DNA from: Clytia hemisphaerica
Lineage: Eukaryota; Cnidaria; Hydrozoa; Leptothecata; Clytiidae
Direction of reading: 5' to 3'
Assembly: GCA_902728285.1 (NCBI GenBank)
Contig: CACVBU010001025.1
Coordinates: 62,001 to 126,000 of the forward strand
Length of the DNA stretch: 64,000 bases
In this document: positions 1 through 10,860 of the stretch, in pieces
Numbering within the stretch: the stretch's first letter is position 1
Layout: each line of letters begins with the position of its first letter
Notes under the pieces: generated by a model
What the model was told of the DNA's origin: nothing
The model's database searches: none
Seen by the model: only the letters and a program-made list of their open reading frames with translations
Program-made: the position numbers and the translations under genes

Positions 1-142
1 AAATCAGGTGTTTTACTGTCACCGTGGCTCTTTCAAAATACCGTTTCCCGAATACTTTTTATCGTTTTTACCGCTTCCCGGCCCTAAATTAGGCCTTATC
101 CCGAGTACCGCCAGATCGTATCCCCTCCATATAGAAATAAAT

Positions 143-1346
143 AAACTGAAATGCAGCTCATGTGTAAATTTGAATAAGATTGGAACTTTTTCCTTGATGC
201 TACACAAGAAAACAGTCACTTCTGGATCTGTCGCTAACAACGGTCAGTGGTGGGAGACCGTGGGACGTGGTATGATTTTCAAACTCAACACATGATTATT
301 AAAAGTAAACTGATTTTGGAATTTGGTAATGGACACTAAAATAGACCTCATGTGTAAATTGGAACAAGATTGGTACTTTTTCCACGAGGCTACGCGTGAA
401 AATGGTTATTTCTGGATCTGTCTCGTTTGACGATTGGTGCAGTGGCTTGATTTTTCAAATTCGACACAGAATTATTCCAAGCTGATTATGGAATATGTTA
501 GCGGAGACTAAAATGCAGCTCATGTGTAAATTTGAACAAGATTGGGACTTTTTTCATGATTCTACACATTAAATAAAATGATCAATTTCTGGATCTGTCG
601 CATTAAACGGACGGTGGCTTGATTTTTCAAACTCGACTCACATCACAGGAAAAAGTATGGAAATCACATGCTTGGTAAAACTGATTTCCGAGCATGTGAT
701 CCTGCAAAAAATCACATGCGTGTGAAAATGCAACTCACAAGCCATCTTTTCTCAACTTAAATGGAGTGTCTGACTAGATCTAAAATCACAAATAGGATTG
801 TTTGTCTTTCTTAGAGAGAGAGGTTTAATACCCTAAAAGTAACTCACTTCTATTCTATTTAACAAGTGAGAAAAGATGGATTGTGAATTACATTTTCACA
901 CGCATGTGATTTTTTGCAGGATCACATGCTCGGAAATTGGTTTTCACACGCATGTGATTCGCGGATTTTTTCCTGTGCATACCGTCAACCGTCTCTAACT
1001 TGGGACGATTGGTCGAAACATGGGACTGTTGCGTATCTGGTCTGTATTTTCACTTACTGTAAAATCGAAAGAGAAATCGTGTATTTTTAAATACGCCTTT
1101 CCTTAACTCAAATCAAATGACTTTGGAAGTTCGGTGAAATGGTGGCCGGATTGCCGTCCCATGTTTTTTCAGATAGTCCCAAGTTGGAGCAGTTGATGGT
1201 AATTATTTAAAGTATATAAACTGATTCTGGAATCTGTTAATGGACACTAAAATACAGCTCATGGGTAAATTCAAACTAGATTGAACATTTCTCATGGTTG
1301 CAAGGCATGAGCAGTGAAAATGGTCATTTCTGGATCTTCGCATTAA
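143..1346. repeat. Four degenerate copies of a ~100-bp unit
   Basis: Four diverged direct copies lie near 143-241, 325-426, 497-605 and 1227-1346. Each begins close to CAGCTCATGTGTAAATT, continues through a variant of AAGATTGGAACTTTTTC, and ends near TTTCTGGATCTGTCGC. The spacing is about 175 bp between the first three; the fourth is separated from them by a foldback element. No coding potential is evident. This looks like an old tandem array or a fragment of a larger element. Confidence 0.75.
644..977. mobile_element. Foldback element (MITE), ~115-bp inverted arms
   Basis: The two ends are inverted copies: CACAGGAAAAA at the left and TTTTTTCCTGTG at the right. The arms share the words TCCGAGCATGTGATCCTGCA and CACATGCGTGTGAAAAT in opposite orientation. 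The element is flanked by CAT on both sides (641-643 and 978-980), a possible 3-bp target duplication. It carries no ORF, so it is a non-autonomous DNA transposon of unassigned superfamily, inserted inside the 100-bp repeat field. Confidence 0.8.
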
Positions 1347-1558
1347 CTGTTAACTCACATTAACCACATGAATTTTATTAGCTTGGATATGCAGACCGTA
1401 AAAACTGTTTCACCGTCTAGTTCTTTAAAGATCATTTTTCTGGTCTACGGTCTGGTCCAAATAACATGCCTGCCTGTCTATCAGAACTAATGTTAAAAAA
1501 GACTAAGGAAGCCCTCCTGGGACTGATGACAGTAGTATTTCCCAACAAGTGGAACAAG

Positions 1559-1908
1559 AGAGGACCCTGCAGACGCACCGGACTTAAACGAACACCGGAC
1601 ACGCAAAAGTCCAGTGTAAAATGAGAATTTTTTTTACCACCGGACATTCTCTACACCGGACTTAAAGAAGTCGGATGTCCAGTGTCGGAGAAGGATATTT
1701 TTTTCCACCAGACAATCAAAACACTGGACCAGTCTTGTGCATCCAGTGTTTCTTAATTTTTTGTTTCATAAATGTCCGGCGTCCAAGATTACTTGTATGC
1801 AACACCGGACTGACACCGGACTTATTGCGTCCGGTGTAGCGAAAGGATACTTTTTGCAACCGGACAAATACAACGGACAGTCCGGTGGCGGTGCGTCGGC
1901 AGGGTCCT
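1559..1908. mobile_element. MITE tiled with ACCGGAC words
   Basis: The terminal repeats are AGGACCCTGC-A/C-GACGCACCG at the left and the reverse complement at the right. About ten copies of ACCGGAC/GTCCGGT or one-base variants are scattered inside. The flanks TGGAACAAG (left) and TGGAACAAC (right) suggest an 8-bp target duplication. No ORF of interest is seen. Superfamily is not assigned; the 8-bp duplication would suit hAT. Confidence 0.7.
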
Positions 1909-2103
1909 GGAACAACAAGCTGCCAGGCTCCCAGTTTGGCATCTAGAATCCCTTTTTCAATCAAAAGGTCCTACTAAAACATCAATTTCAGGGAATTCTA
2001 TTCTTACTTGCTTACTTCTACTTTAATTATATGTGGCTGCCTACGATATTCCAAACAATGCCAACAAAATGCTTCACTTTTTGCTTGCTTCTGGTGTCTT
2101 TGG

Positions 2104-2623
2104 CCAGACGGTGTCAATCGAACGAATCGAACGCCGAATCAATTGAACGCAATTGAACACAATCGGATAATTGCAATTCGATTGTCGAACGCAATCGAAT
2201 CGCAATCGAATATTACCCAGGATTTGCCGTTCGATTGCTTCGATTACGTTCGATTGTATTCGATTATGTTCGAGTACGTTCGATTGATTTAGATTTTATT
2301 CGCTTTCGTACGATACTTAACAAGTGCTCGGCCGCCCGTGCTAGAAAGCTCTAACAGAGTGATCCAATTTAATTTAAAATCGCAATCAAACTCATCGAAC
2401 ATAATCGTAATCGAACAAATGGAACATAGTCAGCTATTAATCGAAACAATCTAACGTTACTCGAACGCAATCGAACACAATCGAATATTACCCAGGAATC
2501 GGCCGTTCGATTGAGATTCGATTACGTTCGACAATCGAATCGCAATTATTCGATCGCGTTCGATTACTTTCGATTGGTTCGATTGCGATTTTTGTTCGAA
2601 GTTGTTCGATTGACACCGTCTGG
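2104..2623. mobile_element. MITE of the AATCGAAC family, copy 1
   Basis: The terminal repeats are CCAGACGGTGTCAATCGAAC and its reverse complement. The body is filled with AATCGAAC/GTTCGATT words, with the two halves facing each other. An exact 6-bp duplication CTTTGG flanks it (2098-2103 and 2624-2629). The same family recurs at 48239-48695 and, diverged, at 51446-52092. There is no transposase, so it is non-autonomous. Confidence 0.85.
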
Positions 2624-2629
2624 CTTTGG

Positions 2630-3251
2630 TCTTGCAGTTTTGAAAATTGAAAAAAAAATTCCCGAGCTGAAAATTCGAAGAAAAACAAAATAATAGAGTC
2701 TTGAATATCTTTAGTGAAAACCTAGGTACTTTCGATATCAGTCAAACTTGTGGAATAATATCCGTATTGGATTTGTACCAACAAAATATAAAACATAAAC
2801 AAACTTTAGCCTAACATCCAAGCAGCTCTTCGTGCTTCACGCATTCCACGCATGCATGCGCTCTAAAGGGAATTATCTGATATTCCGATGGCGTATTGGC
2901 GGCCGCCCACGCTAAGGCTCTGAAGGAGCGGGCCAATATACCATCGGAGACCTATAGTAGTCATCGTTTGATGTACCGCATCACAGTCGTGTCTAGCTGT
3001 CCTTACACTTTTTGCTTGAACTATCGATTGCACCCGACTGAATTTAGCATGAAAATCTCTGCTGCCTGAGAAACCTTACAGAAAAAAAGAAAAATGGTCC
3101 AAAGGTTCCAGATGTTAAAATTTTCCCGACCTTCAGAGCTTTAGCGTGTCGGAAGAAAATTTCTACATCGAGTACCAGATAACCGCAAGACTAACAGAAG
3201 CGGTTATGAGATTAACTTTAGCCTGGCTAGCATATTTGACTCCAAAATAAC
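2630..3251. other. Intergenic, one small inverted repeat
   Basis: No exon was recognised here. The only structure is an imperfect inverted repeat at 2884-2948 (TCCGATGGCGTATTGGC against GCCAATATACCATCGGA) around a GC-rich centre containing GGCGGCCGCCCACGC. Confidence 0.5.
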
Positions 3252-3563
3252 CATTGAGTTAAAAGCCCGAAGGGCTAAAGGCGAAACTTTAACCCTTCTC
3301 AGGCAAAAGAAATTGAAGCTACTTATTTCCCATCCAAAACGCGCAGAGAACGTGCCTTAATCATGACGACGGATTGTATTAGCGCGGGGTACTGGCGGTT
3401 CTTTTGTTTTGGAGGACTACATTTTTTGAAATCTAGCGATAGATTTTAGTTTCAATCCGGCGTTTGTGTAAAAACTACGCGCGGGCGTTCTGGATGGGAA
3501 ATAAATGGTTTCATTTCCCATCCAGGAGTCTCGTCTCTAGCCCTTCGGGCTTGAAACTCAATG
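3252..3563. mobile_element. MITE with CATTGAGTT ends, copy 1
   Basis: The ends are CATTGAGTT...AACTCAATG, followed inside by AAGCCCGAAGGGCTA and its inverse CTAGCCCTTCGGGCTT. Inverted TTTCCCATCCA segments sit further in. An exact 8-bp duplication AAAATAAC flanks it (3244-3251 and 3564-3571), which fits the hAT superfamily (8-bp duplications). A second copy is at 11879-12099. Confidence 0.85.
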
Positions 3564-3956
3564 AAAATAACGATTAAAAAAATAAAATGACAACTCTGAG
3601 CTCAGGCTAGACTTAAATGGAAATGCCGCCGTCGCAGTCCCGATATGAGAAGGGTCTTTGAACTATTTTGAGTATCAGAGGTTGAGAAGCAGATTCTTTC
3701 TTATCAACCTTCTGAAGACCAATAATAGAAATTTTATTGCGCATGTGTCAATCTAATCACTGTAGAAAGAATCAAAGATGAAGAGCAAATATCACCTTAT
3801 TAATGTCTAGCAGACTGTATCAGTATGCAGTTTACTATTTATGAATTCCCCAGAAACCTCCAAGTGTGATTAAAACGAGTTTCTTTCGAAAGGAATCTTC
3901 TATATGATCCCCAAATGTATTACTAAATTATTAATTATTGAAATGCTACTTTAATA

Positions 3957-4155
3957 GGCCTTTTCATAAATTACGTCACGAACATCACTTGCCTCGTATT
4001 CAAACAATTACCATGGTGATTATGTCCCTTGAGACACTGAATGATTTTTTTATAAATAAAAAGTGGTTTTAATCAAATCTGCTGGGAGTTAATCACTATG
4101 GCAATAATTTCAAAACGAGGCAAGTGATGTTCGTGACGTAATTTATGAAAAGGTC
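3957..4155. mobile_element. TA-flanked MITE, ~40-bp inverted ends
   Basis: The ends GGCCTTTTCATAAATTACG and its near-perfect inverse carry on through TCACGAACATCACTTGCCTCG. TA flanks both sides (3955-3956 and 4156-4157), as in Tc1/mariner-type insertions. There is no ORF. Confidence 0.8.
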
Positions 4156-4738
4156 TATTGAATCGAAATAATAGACAAACTTTATGTTATGATTCTCTAT
4201 CACTAACTCCTTCTAAAAAGTATTAATGGCATTTTTGAGTTGTGTTTTCAACGACGGGTATAAAAATATCAACTTTGAATTTAATCCAAGATCTTGGATT
4301 GTCGTCATGGTTACTTTTTTTTCTGCGTTGATTGCGCGCTGAATAGAATCTGGATTGCTCGGTACAGGTTGATATATGATTTCGGCCTGTGCTTTTCACG
4401 GTATCCTGGAACAATGCTCCCCACAAGCGGGTTTGCTGCGGGAATGCGTGAATATGATTTTTCATTTGCCATTTTGCGTGATTGAATGCATGTAATTTTT
4501 TAAAAACTGAGTGAATTCCTCAACTCCTTTTGAGCACAAAACAACAACAGAATTTAAGGGCAATTAAAAAAAACATAAACGTAACCGCCGCACATACCCA
4601 CCGTCGGTGGTCAATCTGTTTAACTCCCCCTGAATTCAGACTACCAAAAAATCGTGAAGTCCATCAAGAACGATATCAAAAACTTTCTAACCGAAAAGAT
4701 GTCCGACTAAGAGGCGTATATAAACAAGGAAGATAATA
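4156..4738. other. Intergenic, no gene recognised
   Basis: No exon with splice signals or family similarity is visible. A weak resemblance exists between the stretch near 4330-4460 and 53260-53345 (a word like TGCGCGcTGAATgaAATCgGG), which may be a further dispersed repeat. Confidence 0.4.
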
Positions 4739-4915
4739 CACCTTTTCGACCGTAGTCGCGCGGGCATTTTTTTGTCCGCTCTATCCCACTAAAACCGTCC
4801 CAGTCCTTTTTTCGCATCAATAGACAATGGAAAAATGCGTCAAAAAAGGATTGGGACGGTTTTAGTGGGATAAAGCGGACAAAAAAATGCCCGCGCGACT
4901 ACGGTCGAAAAGGTG
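4739..4915. mobile_element. CACCTTTTCGACC MITE, copy 1 (near-perfect palindrome)
   Basis: The whole 177-bp element is an almost perfect inverted repeat starting CACCTTTTCGACCGTAGTCG and ending in its inverse, flanked by TA (4737-4738 and 4916-4917). Related copies with the same ends and TA flanks are at 23832-24011, 36757-36953 and 60497-60693. This is a Tc1/mariner-like non-autonomous family; this copy is the most symmetrical. Confidence 0.9.
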
Positions 4916-4917
4916 TA

Positions 4918-5665
4918 TAAAAGAAGAGATACATCAGAAAAAACTTTTCATGAAAAGTTCTTCACTCAAGACTTATGCTAAAGTAACCAAAGCACTCAAG
5001 GAAAGTCTTTGGTAGTGGAACAAATGGAAAAAGAGAAGGAGGGAAATAGAGTTATCGTTCTTACCTATAACAATCCAATAGTCCCCTAACAATCCAAAAG
5101 CCAAAAATCGCTCAGAAATTGCTGCGGTAAAGCCATTATTGACTGTATGGTATCGAATCGAGAAAAAAACATAATATCGAAAAACGGGCAATTCTTTCCT
5201 CGAATACCGCTTAATTTTGGACAAAAAATAAACTCAAAATACCGTCACAGATAGACCTGATTCCAAAGGGGAACTAATACAACCTCGAAATTGATATCAA
5301 AATAAGTATCTGATGTTAAAGACGGTCGCTTTTAACAGTTACAAAATATGAGATAGAGTTGGTTTTTTACTATAGAGCGTTTTGACGGACTTGAGACTGA
5401 TAACGGACGAATGATTTGCTAAGGTTCCAAAGTTTTAGTGATTGAATGCAAATTATATGAGATTAATTTCACAGGCAAAGCAAAAGCTCATAGGATAAAA
5501 TGATGTTTCTAGAAAGCAACCGTGGGTTAAAATCGTGACCATTTAAATCACACATATTCGTCATCCCCCGGGAGGGAGAATTGGGTCCTCAAATTGCCAA
5601 TTTCTTTCCACTATCTCATAAAGTATTTTCTTCAAATTATAGAAAGATTCAAATACTCTTTTTGT
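4918..5665. other. Intergenic, nothing recognised
   Basis: This is AT-rich sequence without a credible exon. It is the downstream flank of the 444-residue protein gene. Confidence 0.4.
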
Positions 5666-5671
5666 TTTATT
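5666..5671 (-). terminator. AATAAA polyadenylation signal
   Basis: On the minus strand AATAAA lies about 20 bases after the stop codon of the 444-residue protein (the plus strand reads TTTATT). This short spacing is typical of a compact 3' UTR and supports the ORF being a real terminal exon. Confidence 0.65.
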
Positions 5672-5689
5672 CAACGACATTTGAAAAAA

Positions 5690-7024
5690 TTACAATTTTA
5701 GACTATCTAAACTAAAATTCCTTTCATCAATACCACCCAGACAAGAATCACCAGTCGAATTTATGGATTTCTGACCAAGAACATCAGTAATATCTGAAGT
5801 CCATTCAGATAGAGCATACATATTCTTAACATGTTCTGAGTCAAAATCAAATGCTAATTGACTTTCGTGAACTAAAGAACTTTTCCTTAATTGTTTTTTT
5901 AGATTCACCAAGTTCGGTACTTGGAGATCTGAAGATGATTTTGATGAAATTTGTGGAGAATTATTGTTACTTTGTCTCTGGATGTCGTATATTTTTGTTG
6001 AAGTACGTTGAGTGTTTTGGCTACTATTTTGAATAATTGTTGTTGGATTGTTATGTATTATTGAAGGACTTGATGTTAAACCAAGGATAAAATTATAAAT
6101 TGAATCTTGAGGTATGAAATCTTTTGGAGTTGATTTGGTAGAACTTGGAGTTGAGTTTAAAATGTTTCTTTTTTCATTTTCTTCTAAGTTATTTATGACA
6201 GTAGCTTCTTTTTCACTCATATCATTAATATTATCTCCATCATTTTCGGACGAGGGTTGATTCATTTGTGAAGTAAATTGTAAATTATTATCCGAGGAAG
6301 ATCTAAGTTGATTTCTCAATCCCCAATCTGGAATTATGTCTGTATCACCTATCTCATCAATATTATCTCCACCATTTAATGATAATGGTCGTGATGTAAG
6401 TTCTGAATCGATATCTCCGGAATAATTGACTTGATTATCCCACCCCGCTTCTTGAGTTTTGTCTGCATCGTTTATCTCATCAATATTATCTCGTTCAGTT
6501 GATAATAAGGGTTCATTCGAATGTGAAGTACATTCTGAATCGTTATCTCCGTAAGAACTAACTTGATTATCTAATGTGATTTTAACATCAGAAAGAGTGG
6601 AACCTTTATCAATAGATATACTTGCATGCAATATAACATCGTCTTTTATTAAACTACTACCGAACGTTTTAGTCATCAAGTGTTCATTCTCCAGACTCGT
6701 ACTTTCCAATATTAGTCCCTTAGCGATCTGATTCTTAGAATCAAAGACTTCTTCTTTAAATCTAGCATATCCGTCAAAGTTTCCGTTAATATCCATCGCT
6801 TTCAAATCTCCTTGTAAATCATCCCATTTTATAGTCTGTTGAACCCCTTGTATCATATCCTTTTCAGGGTCTGCGAAGTCTGATAGCCGATGAGTGGTAT
6901 CATTGTCGATTCTAGTCTGTTGTCGTCCTTTTATCTTGTGATTTTGTTGTTGCGCATGGTCTGCATCAACATTGTAAAAAAGTTCATCCTGTTTTGATCC
7001 TGTTTTGTATTCATAGTCTTCCAT
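5690..7024 (-). CDS. Acidic 444-aa protein with three internal repeats, function unknown
   Basis: This is an uninterrupted ORF of 444 codons, far longer than chance in this AT-rich DNA. I do not recognise the family. Residues 152-280 hold three diverged ~42-residue repeats. They start at DNQVSSYGDND (152), DNQVNYSGDID (196) and RNQLRSSSDNN (237), and each contains a later DNID or DNIN box. The rest is Asn/Ser/Asp-rich and probably disordered, except for a likely helical C-terminal stretch (about 370-425, from LVNLKKQLRK to SEWTSDITDVLG). There is no signal peptide or membrane segment. The start ATG at 7024 is the first in frame. A possible splice acceptor (AAATTTCAG) lies about 20 bases upstream, so a 5' UTR intron is likely, and an extra upstream coding exon cannot be excluded. 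A polyadenylation signal follows closely. Confidence 0.75.
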   Translation of the reverse strand: MEDYEYKTGSKQDELFYNVDADHAQQQNHKIKGRQQTRIDNDTTHRLSDFADPEKDMIQGVQQTIKWDDLQGDLKAMDINGNFDGYARFKEEVFDSKNQIAKGLILESTSLENEHLMTKTFGSSLIKDDVILHASISIDKGSTLSDVKITLDNQVSSYGDNDSECTSHSNEPLLSTERDNIDEINDADKTQEAGWDNQVNYSGDIDSELTSRPLSLNGGDNIDEIGDTDIIPDWGLRNQLRSSSDNNLQFTSQMNQPSSENDGDNINDMSEKEATVINNLEENEKRNILNSTPSSTKSTPKDFIPQDSIYNFILGLTSSPSIIHNNPTTIIQNSSQNTQRTSTKIYDIQRQSNNNSPQISSKSSSDLQVPNLVNLKKQLRKSSLVHESQLAFDFDSEHVKNMYALSEWTSDITDVLGQKSINSTGDSCLGGIDERNFSLDSLKL

Positions 7025-7044
7025 TTTGACAGTGCTTTGGCATC

Positions 7045-9049
7045 TGAAATTTGATTGACCTTTTATCTGCTTGTTAAATATCTATAATGTCAAAAAACTG
7101 AACTTAGTTAATAACACTTAGTAGGAAAGAGGACAGGAATGTTCAATACGAAATACGAATGATTCTCTTCTTTTCTTATCTGACCGTCTTTCGCTTTCCT
7201 TCTCCTATTTATATATTCTGCGGCCATCACGTATGGTATGCGTTTTTTATAAGAAAGAATTATTATTAGAACACCAGGCTCAATATTTATCAAATCGTAA
7301 GAACATTTTTGTGACTAAATTTCAGAAAGGGTAAATAGCTTGGTGACTTAAAGCTTTAAAACGAATAGCATATTTACCACAGCTTACGGAAGGTTGAGCC
7401 AGAATAATAATAAAGCATAAAACATTCTAAGATCAAGCAAAATTTACTAGTTCTTATAAACGGCTTATCAAAAACGAAATGAATAGATAAGCAAATAATA
7501 AGGAAATAGACTATGAAAATTCAATAATTATGAAATATTAATAAAAAATGGAGAAAAATATGTAAAAAGGACTAGTGACTAGAGTAGATGGTTTTACCCT
7601 GAATTCCCTCAATGTGGCCTCAAGGTCCTAAAACATTGATCAAATTAATTTAGAAGCTTGTGAAAACATGAAGTATATTGTTGGAATGTTTTTTTTTGGT
7701 GAACACACTAATATTGGGCCCAAATACACAAAAACTACTTTTTTAACTTCTTTTTGAAAGAAATACCCCCGTGTGGCTACTGCGATCGGATTATTTCGCT
7801 AGATTTAATTTCGCATAGGCAAAAGAATTCTGAATTCTGAATTATTATTGCAGATCAGCGTGTTTGGAAATATTTCACGTGGATTTAATTTTAAGAATCA
7901 ACCAAAAATCAGTTGAAAATGACCCTGGACGCCAATCTTTGTCACAAATAGTAGGAAATTTACAGTGTATTTTAGGCACAATATCTGATCTTTTAAAAAT
8001 TTCGTGCCGATTTAGTATCAAGAGTTGGCAATATCACTCAATTTAGCGAGTTTTATTTTCACGAAAGGCAAAAATCTGCGAAAAATCAAAATTAAATCTT
8101 GCGAAAATGAAGAAAAAACTTAAAGCAAAAGTATAATGTCATGCAAGAAGTGATCACTCCATGAAAAAAACAGTGAACTCTCGAGCCACAAATGGAGAAT
8201 ATTAAAACTTTGAGAATCCACTGAATTTTTAAGTTGTATATTGATACAATATCGTTACAAAGCCCATACAAACGCAATATATCATTCAATCAATCATTCG
8301 GTAAGTTATTGAGAGAGACAGGGGTCTTTCAGCTAAACTAAAATGTCAAGAACAAGACGAATGGACAAGTAGACAAAGTTTATTTTTAAAATAATCTGTG
8401 AAAATTCTAAAAAAAAGACAGACACTTTTCATATACCAGTCTTAATACTCCCTCATAAATCTCTGGTATTTCTTTATATTCATTACTATTAAGATTTTTT
8501 TAATTATCATACTAATTAAAAAAATGTCAAAATCTGATTGATCTTTGAATATTTTCTTCTACGTCAACCGTCTCTCACAGTAATCCTATAACATTTTTCC
8601 CCCTTTTTTCAACTGAATTAATATATCCAAGCTGATCCCCCTAAATCACCCTAAAAGCTTATTACAAAATGTGGACTTTTAAAAAGAAGGAAAAAAGTTT
8701 TTTTAATATTTTCTTTAAACATTAAATTCGTTCGGACCATTCGGACTTTCGTACTAGAGACTATGTATTCAAAAAACGTTCTGGCCTGTTTTACATAGAA
8801 AAATACCCTTAAATGTCTTAACGAAAATCCCTACTCATGGACTACATTATAATATTATAATTCCATCAAATATTGTTTTTCTGAAGCAGAGTTTATCCGC
8901 ACGTTTGGCGGTTAACTTATTCAAGGTCTTGACAAAAACTGTTCCTAAACTTATAGTTGCCATAGCAGCATGAAGGATTGGAACGGAAAGATCCGTTTGG
9001 GACCGTTTTTTGAAGTTAGTATTCCGACTGTAGACTTTCTAAGAGATCT
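7045..9049. other. Intergenic, no gene recognised
   Basis: This is an AT-rich stretch upstream of the 444-residue gene. It may contain its 5' UTR exon and promoter, but I cannot place them. Several T-tract/TATAAG-like words are present, but no complete element was delimited. Confidence 0.4.
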
Positions 9050-9058
9050 TTTTCTATC

Positions 9059-9233
9059 CCGGGGGGGGGGTAAGTGACCTACCGGACGTGCTGCGGCCCT
9101 TAAAATTTCGAAAGATTGCATTATAAGGGTCGATTTTCAGCCAAATTTTTCCTGCACTGTAAGAGTCCAATTTTAGAGACCTGATTTTTGGCCGAACGTA
9201 CGGTCGTTTTCAAAATCGGGTGCCCCCCCCGGG
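9059..9233. mobile_element. Poly-G/poly-C capped MITE, 175 bp
   Basis: It starts CC followed by eleven G and ends with eight C followed by GGG. The subterminal words GGGTCGATTTTC and ACCTGATTTTTGG resemble the larger G-capped family. The flanks TTTTCTATC (9050-9058) and TTTTCTATA (9234-9242) are a 9-bp duplication with one mismatch. A Mutator-like origin is possible from the 9-bp duplication; there is no ORF. Confidence 0.75.
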
Positions 9234-9470
9234 TTTTCTATACACACAAAATCAAACAAAACATGGTGATCAAAAGAGACCTGTGCCAGACTTGACCAAA
9301 AGATAATAAAATATCTGAATAGAAATTGAACCAAAGAGTCTACCATGAGTTTCCAAGCCAAAGGCTAGAGGACGAATCCTTAATCTTTTTCGAACATAGA
9401 AAGAATTCAAACACAAACACATAAAAACTTAGTAATCAAAAGAGACCCGGAGAACACGACCTCTATTAAA

Positions 9471-9709
9471 ACACCCCCTTCTCACAGACCCCGCGGTGGA
9501 AAATTATTCTCCAACTTTTGTCCCCACTGAAAATAATCAAATAAATCTTCACTGTAAAATTTCATGCTATATTTCTCATCCCCACTGAATATTCTGACTA
9601 GAAAACAAAAGAATTGAAATCCCCAGCTACAAAAAAACCATGGGAAAATCAATCCCCATCGAGTTTCGGTCCGTTATTTCAAATCCTACCGGGTCTGTGA
9701 GAAGGTGTG
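9471..9709. mobile_element. ACACCCC MITE, copy 1
   Basis: The ends are ACACCCCCTTCTCACAGACC and the inverse GGTCTGTGAGAAGGTGTG. The internal words resemble TCCCCACTGAAAAT. An exact 7-bp duplication TATTAAA flanks it (9464-9470 and 9710-9716). Other copies: 55504-55765, 56120-56379 and 61591-61874, with fragments at 10670-10804 and 56403-56510. Confidence 0.85.
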
Positions 9710-9716
9710 TATTAAA

Positions 9717-10669
9717 TTTGAAAAGCAATTAAGCTGAAGAGCACTGAACACGGGGGATAATTATTTTTTCAAAAAAGTCCGCCCATTACATTTTATGAAT
9801 TTTGAAAAAAGCCAAGAAATCGATTTTGTCTTCTATAGATAAAAATATGAAAGTTTATATAAACATTTTTCAATCATAGAGAAATTCCAAAAATGGTGTA
9901 GAAAATAAAGAAGTTGGAATAAACGAGTTGGTTAGATTCTTTTGTACACACAGTTCCGAACCATTCCCTAGCCCCCTTTTTTAAACAATTTTTTCCCAAA
10001 CATCTCACTATGTATATAACTGAATTGAAATATTGCACAAGGCTAGTTATTTGATTTTAAAAAGTTTGACCGTACTTTTTTAAACTTGAATAAATTCATC
10101 ATTAAGACATTTCAAATCAAAACATGATAAAAAGTTATATTTTTCATTAGAAAGACTTTTTGTAAGAACAACGAGACTAAAAAAACGCCAAAAAAATTAG
10201 AGAAAGAATAGCTGAAAGAAATATCGAATTGAGCCTGGTTAAAATCAACTTTTTTCTTTAAATGAGAAATAATATAAGGATAACAACAATTTTAGGCTTA
10301 AAAATGGCTAAAAAACTTAATAGAAGCCAAACCTCAGCAAAAGTTTATTGGCTCTTATAAAAAGTGTATTTCTGGATGACTAAATGGTAGCCCAACAGCT
10401 TTTTTTCTGCTCCTGCTGAGTTCAGTTTATGAATTTTTAGAAATATTTCAAATTTGGCACAGCTTGTCATTTCGGTAAACAGGTATTTAAAAGAGCAAAA
10501 ATATTTATTACTTTCACTATGTGAAATTTCTGTAAGATTTTTACAAGAACGCCCCGCGAGGCTATCCACAAGATTCCAGACTATCAAGGCAGGATTTAGA
10601 GAAAGCAACGTTAGAGTTCAATATTTGGCCAACATTTGGTCAAAATCTCAATTGAAAAATTACAGAAAA
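9717..10669. other. Intergenic, AT-rich, no gene recognised
   Basis: No exon is visible. Near 10345-10365 a GGCTCTTATAAAAAGTGTATT segment resembles the right end of the T-tract/TATAAG foldback class described elsewhere in the window, but a matching left end was not found. Confidence 0.4.
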
Positions 10670-10804
10670 ATTACACTCCAGAACCATCCCTGCTGGGTTT
10701 TCTTAAACTGGAAACAATATGATTTCTGTCCCTATCGGGATTAATATAGAAATTTTCATCCACTGTGGGAAAAAATCTCCACCGGGGTACTGAGACAGGG
10801 GTGT
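10670..10804. mobile_element. ACACCCC MITE, truncated copy
   Basis: This matches the right half of the 61591-61874 copy: CCATCCC..., then GAAATTTTCATCC, then CCACTGTGGGAAAA, then CTGAGACAGGGGTG. The left terminus is missing, so it is a fragment. Confidence 0.7.
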
Positions 10805-10860
10805 AGTTTTATGTTAAAGGCTGATTCTCGAAAGCATCCACCGAAGGGGGGCTTCAAAAT

